DNA from: Acidobacteriaceae bacterium
GTDB lineage: Bacteria > Acidobacteriota > Terriglobia > Terriglobales > Acidobacteriaceae
DNA: 64,000 nucleotides
Direction: 5' to 3'
NCBI GenBank assembly: GCA_003152695.1
Contig: PMAT01000090.1
Location: 55,048 to 119,047, forward strand
Position 1 is the first letter of the stretch, and each line of letters opens with the position of its first letter. Below, one piece after another: positions 62,397-64,000 of the stretch. The position numbers and the translations under genes were made by a program. Below the pieces are notes generated by a model that worked only from the letters and a program-made list of their open reading frames with translations, made no database searches and was not told the origin of the DNA.

Positions 62397-64000
62397 ATGC
62401 CCTCTCCTCAAGTCCGAGCAGTCATTGCTGGTCCCGATCCGAACCAAGTTCTCAGCCACTCTCCCTCGCCACGACGCCGGTGGATTTGGATCGTGCTGCT
62501 TTGGGCCATGGTTTACGTCCCTGGCCTGTTTTCGCCTCCACTCTTAGACGACGCGGATTCGATCCACGCTGAAGCCGCGCGCGAGGTGATCGTCCGTCAC
62601 GACTGGACCACGCTCTACATCGACGGGGTCCGCTACCTGGAAAAGGCGCCGCTGATGTATTGGGGTATGGCGGCCAGCTACACGGTATTCGGCGTCAGCG
62701 ACTGGGCGGCCAGGTTGCCACTTGCGCTGGGCGTGCTGGCGCTGCTGCTGACTACGTACTCCCTGGGCAAACGGACGCTGGGAGAACGCGCGGGCTTTTG
62801 GGCGGCGATGGTGCTGGCGGTTTCGGTCGGGCCTTACATGTTCACCCGCATTATCATTCCCGACATACTCGTGGCGTTGTGGCTGACGCTTGGTTTTGAC
62901 TTCTTCCTGCGGACCCTGGACCAAGAACCTCCTTCGCGCCTTTCGTGCTGGGGATTGGCGGCAACCGCAGCCCTGAACGTGCTTACCAAAGGGCTGATCG
63001 GGCTGGTGTTTCCGGCGGCAATCATCGGGCTGTATCTGCTTCTGACTGGAAATCTCAAGCAGCTGCTGCGCCTGCGGCTGCTCTCCAGCTTGGCCGTTCT
63101 GTTGGCGATTGCTGCACCGTGGCACATTGTCGCCGCCCTAGAGAATCCACCCGCGGGCCAATCGCGCGGCTTCCTTTGGTTCTACTTCATCAATGAGCAG
63201 TTTCTCCGTTACCTGGGCAAGCGCGTGCCGCCCGATTACGACACCGTTCCCCTGGTTGTGTTCTGGGGATTGACTCTGCTGTGGCTGTTCCCTTGGTCGG
63301 CATTTGTTATCCCTTCGCTGGCGCAAGTCCCGCACCGCTGGAGCGAGTGGCGCAGCGGAATGAACCAGCGACAACGGGCCAGGCTGCTCTACGCCGTCTG
63401 GGCGGCAGTGATACTGGTGTTCTTTAGCTTCTCCACGCGCCAGGAGTATTACGCCATCCCCGCGCTGCCTGGACTAGCTTTGCTGATCGGCGGCTGGCTG
63501 CAACAGGAAGACGAATCGCCCGCTGCTTCGAAGTTGCGGCGCAGGGGGCGAATCGGGTCGGTGGCCCTGCTCGGCCTCGCGGTTGTCATCTTCGCGATCG
63601 CAATGTTCTTGCTGGTGCAGAGCCAGAGCATGTCCGCCGGCAGCGACCTGGCCGACCTGCTCAAGAAGAACCCGAACGAATACGCCCTGGCGCTGGGGCA
63701 TGTGTTCGATCTGACGCCGCGCGCACTGGGACTCTTCCGCGGGCCACTGGAAATATTCTCGATCGCGGTGTTGGTGGGTACGCTACTGAACTGGTTATAC
63801 CGGCGGCGCAATTTTGCCCAAGCGGGCAACTGGGTGTTGGCCATCATGATGGTGTTCGTGCTTTTGGCCGTGCATCAGGGATTGGTAATTTTCTCTCCCA
63901 TCCTTTCGTCAAAAAAACTTGCCGACGCGATCGAGCAGGAGTACCGGCCCGGCGACGTACTGGTGGCCAATGGGACTTACGAGGACGCCTCCACGCTGAA
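62397..64000 (+). CDS. Glycosyltransferase family 39 / ArnT-like membrane protein, N-terminal part
   Basis: From ATG at 62397 the frame stays open to the right edge (about 534 residues). It is a polytopic membrane protein with the family signature LLDDADSIHAEAAREVIV (Asp-Asp/Glu in the first outer loop, about 54-71), IDGVRYLEKAPLMYWGMAA and NVLTKGLIGLVFPAAIIGLYL. Such enzymes transfer a sugar from a polyprenyl phosphate to lipid A or protein. TATAAT at 62371-62376 lies 20 bp before the start. It follows an ABC exporter and a sensor kinase in the same direction. Confidence 0.85.
   Translation, partial: MPSPQVRAVIAGPDPNQVLSHSPSPRRRWIWIVLLWAMVYVPGLFSPPLLDDADSIHAEAAREVIVRHDWTTLYIDGVRYLEKAPLMYWGMAASYTVFGVSDWAARLPLALGVLALLLTTYSLGKRTLGERAGFWAAMVLAVSVGPYMFTRIIIPDILVALWLTLGFDFFLRTLDQEPPSRLSCWGLAATAALNVLTKGLIGLVFPAAIIGLYLLLTGNLKQLLRLRLLSSLAVLLAIAAPWHIVAALENPPAGQSRGFLWFYFINEQFLRYLGKRVPPDYDTVPLVVFWGLTLLWLFPWSAFVIPSLAQVPHRWSEWRSGMNQRQRARLLYAVWAAVILVFFSFSTRQEYYAIPALPGLALLIGGWLQQEDESPAASKLRRRGRIGSVALLGLAVVIFAIAMFLLVQSQSMSAGSDLADLLKKNPNEYALALGHVFDLTPRALGLFRGPLEIFSIAVLVGTLLNWLYRRRNFAQAGNWVLAIMMVFVLLAVHQGLVIFSPILSSKKLADAIEQEYRPGDVLVANGTYEDASTL

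Overview
The window looks like chromosomal DNA of an acidobacterium of the Terriglobia/Koribacter type. This is an inference from the roughly 60% GC content, the gene repertoire (a swivel-first aconitase-type hydratase, DUF6599 and DUF3857/TPR proteins, many two-component kinases) and families of small intergenic hairpin repeats. No rRNA or ribosomal protein gene is present to confirm it.

Layout. 1-1350: the N-terminal part of a HyfB/NuoL-type membrane subunit behind a cysteine-free ArsR regulator. 1351-3388: a mobile-element graveyard with a 5'-truncated DUF2971 gene, transposase and serine-recombinase tails, direct repeats and a decayed tRNA-Met half. 3389-13451: housekeeping genes (Hfq-like protein and inositol monophosphatase, aconitase-family enzyme, 7Fe ferredoxin, TrmJ, MutL, AlkZ-like protein, cytidylate kinase, GNAT). 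13597-17526: an ECF sigma/anti-sigma operon with three proteins that share one LiaF-like membrane module. 18058-21023: hybrid histidine kinase, two small conserved genes and tRNA-Arg(CCG). 21097-26441: the most interesting block. A minus-strand series encodes dynamin-like GTPase, AAA/STAND ATPase, a partner protein, universal stress protein and a cation/H+ antiporter. It is preceded by two near-identical promoter-plus-structured-leader copies that look like riboswitches, each in front of a membrane-protein gene. 26800-32334: SufT, a split TPR/DUF3857 protein, a quinone reductase and small genes. 32537-41779: a penicillin-binding transpeptidase and a SpoIID-metallopeptidase fusion face a DUF1175/alpha-2-macroglobulin/membrane-protein operon. 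41866-47579: class V aminotransferase-like protein, IlvE, cytochrome c, CoA-transferase A/B and a secreted protein. 47631-53633: aromatic amino acid genes in the order trpC-trpF-trpB-trpA-chorismate mutase-DAHP synthase-tyrA, interrupted by a six-unit 19-bp tandem repeat. 53808-64000: a membrane protein, an AmiC-type amidase, DUF6599, a candidate small RNA, an MsbA-like ABC exporter, a CHASE3 histidine kinase and the start of an ArnT-like glycosyltransferase.

How the genes work together. Several groups concern the cell envelope: the ECF operon, PBP plus SpoIID, alpha-2-macroglobulin, the amidase, the ABC exporter and glycosyltransferase, and the antiporter/dynamin cluster. Four genes share the geometry TANNNT, six bases, start codon, which points to leaderless mRNAs. 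My best hypothesis for an undescribed system is that the structured leaders at 25934-26384 sense an ion (most likely Na+) and control an antiporter transcribed together with a stress protein and an ATPase-dynamin pair.
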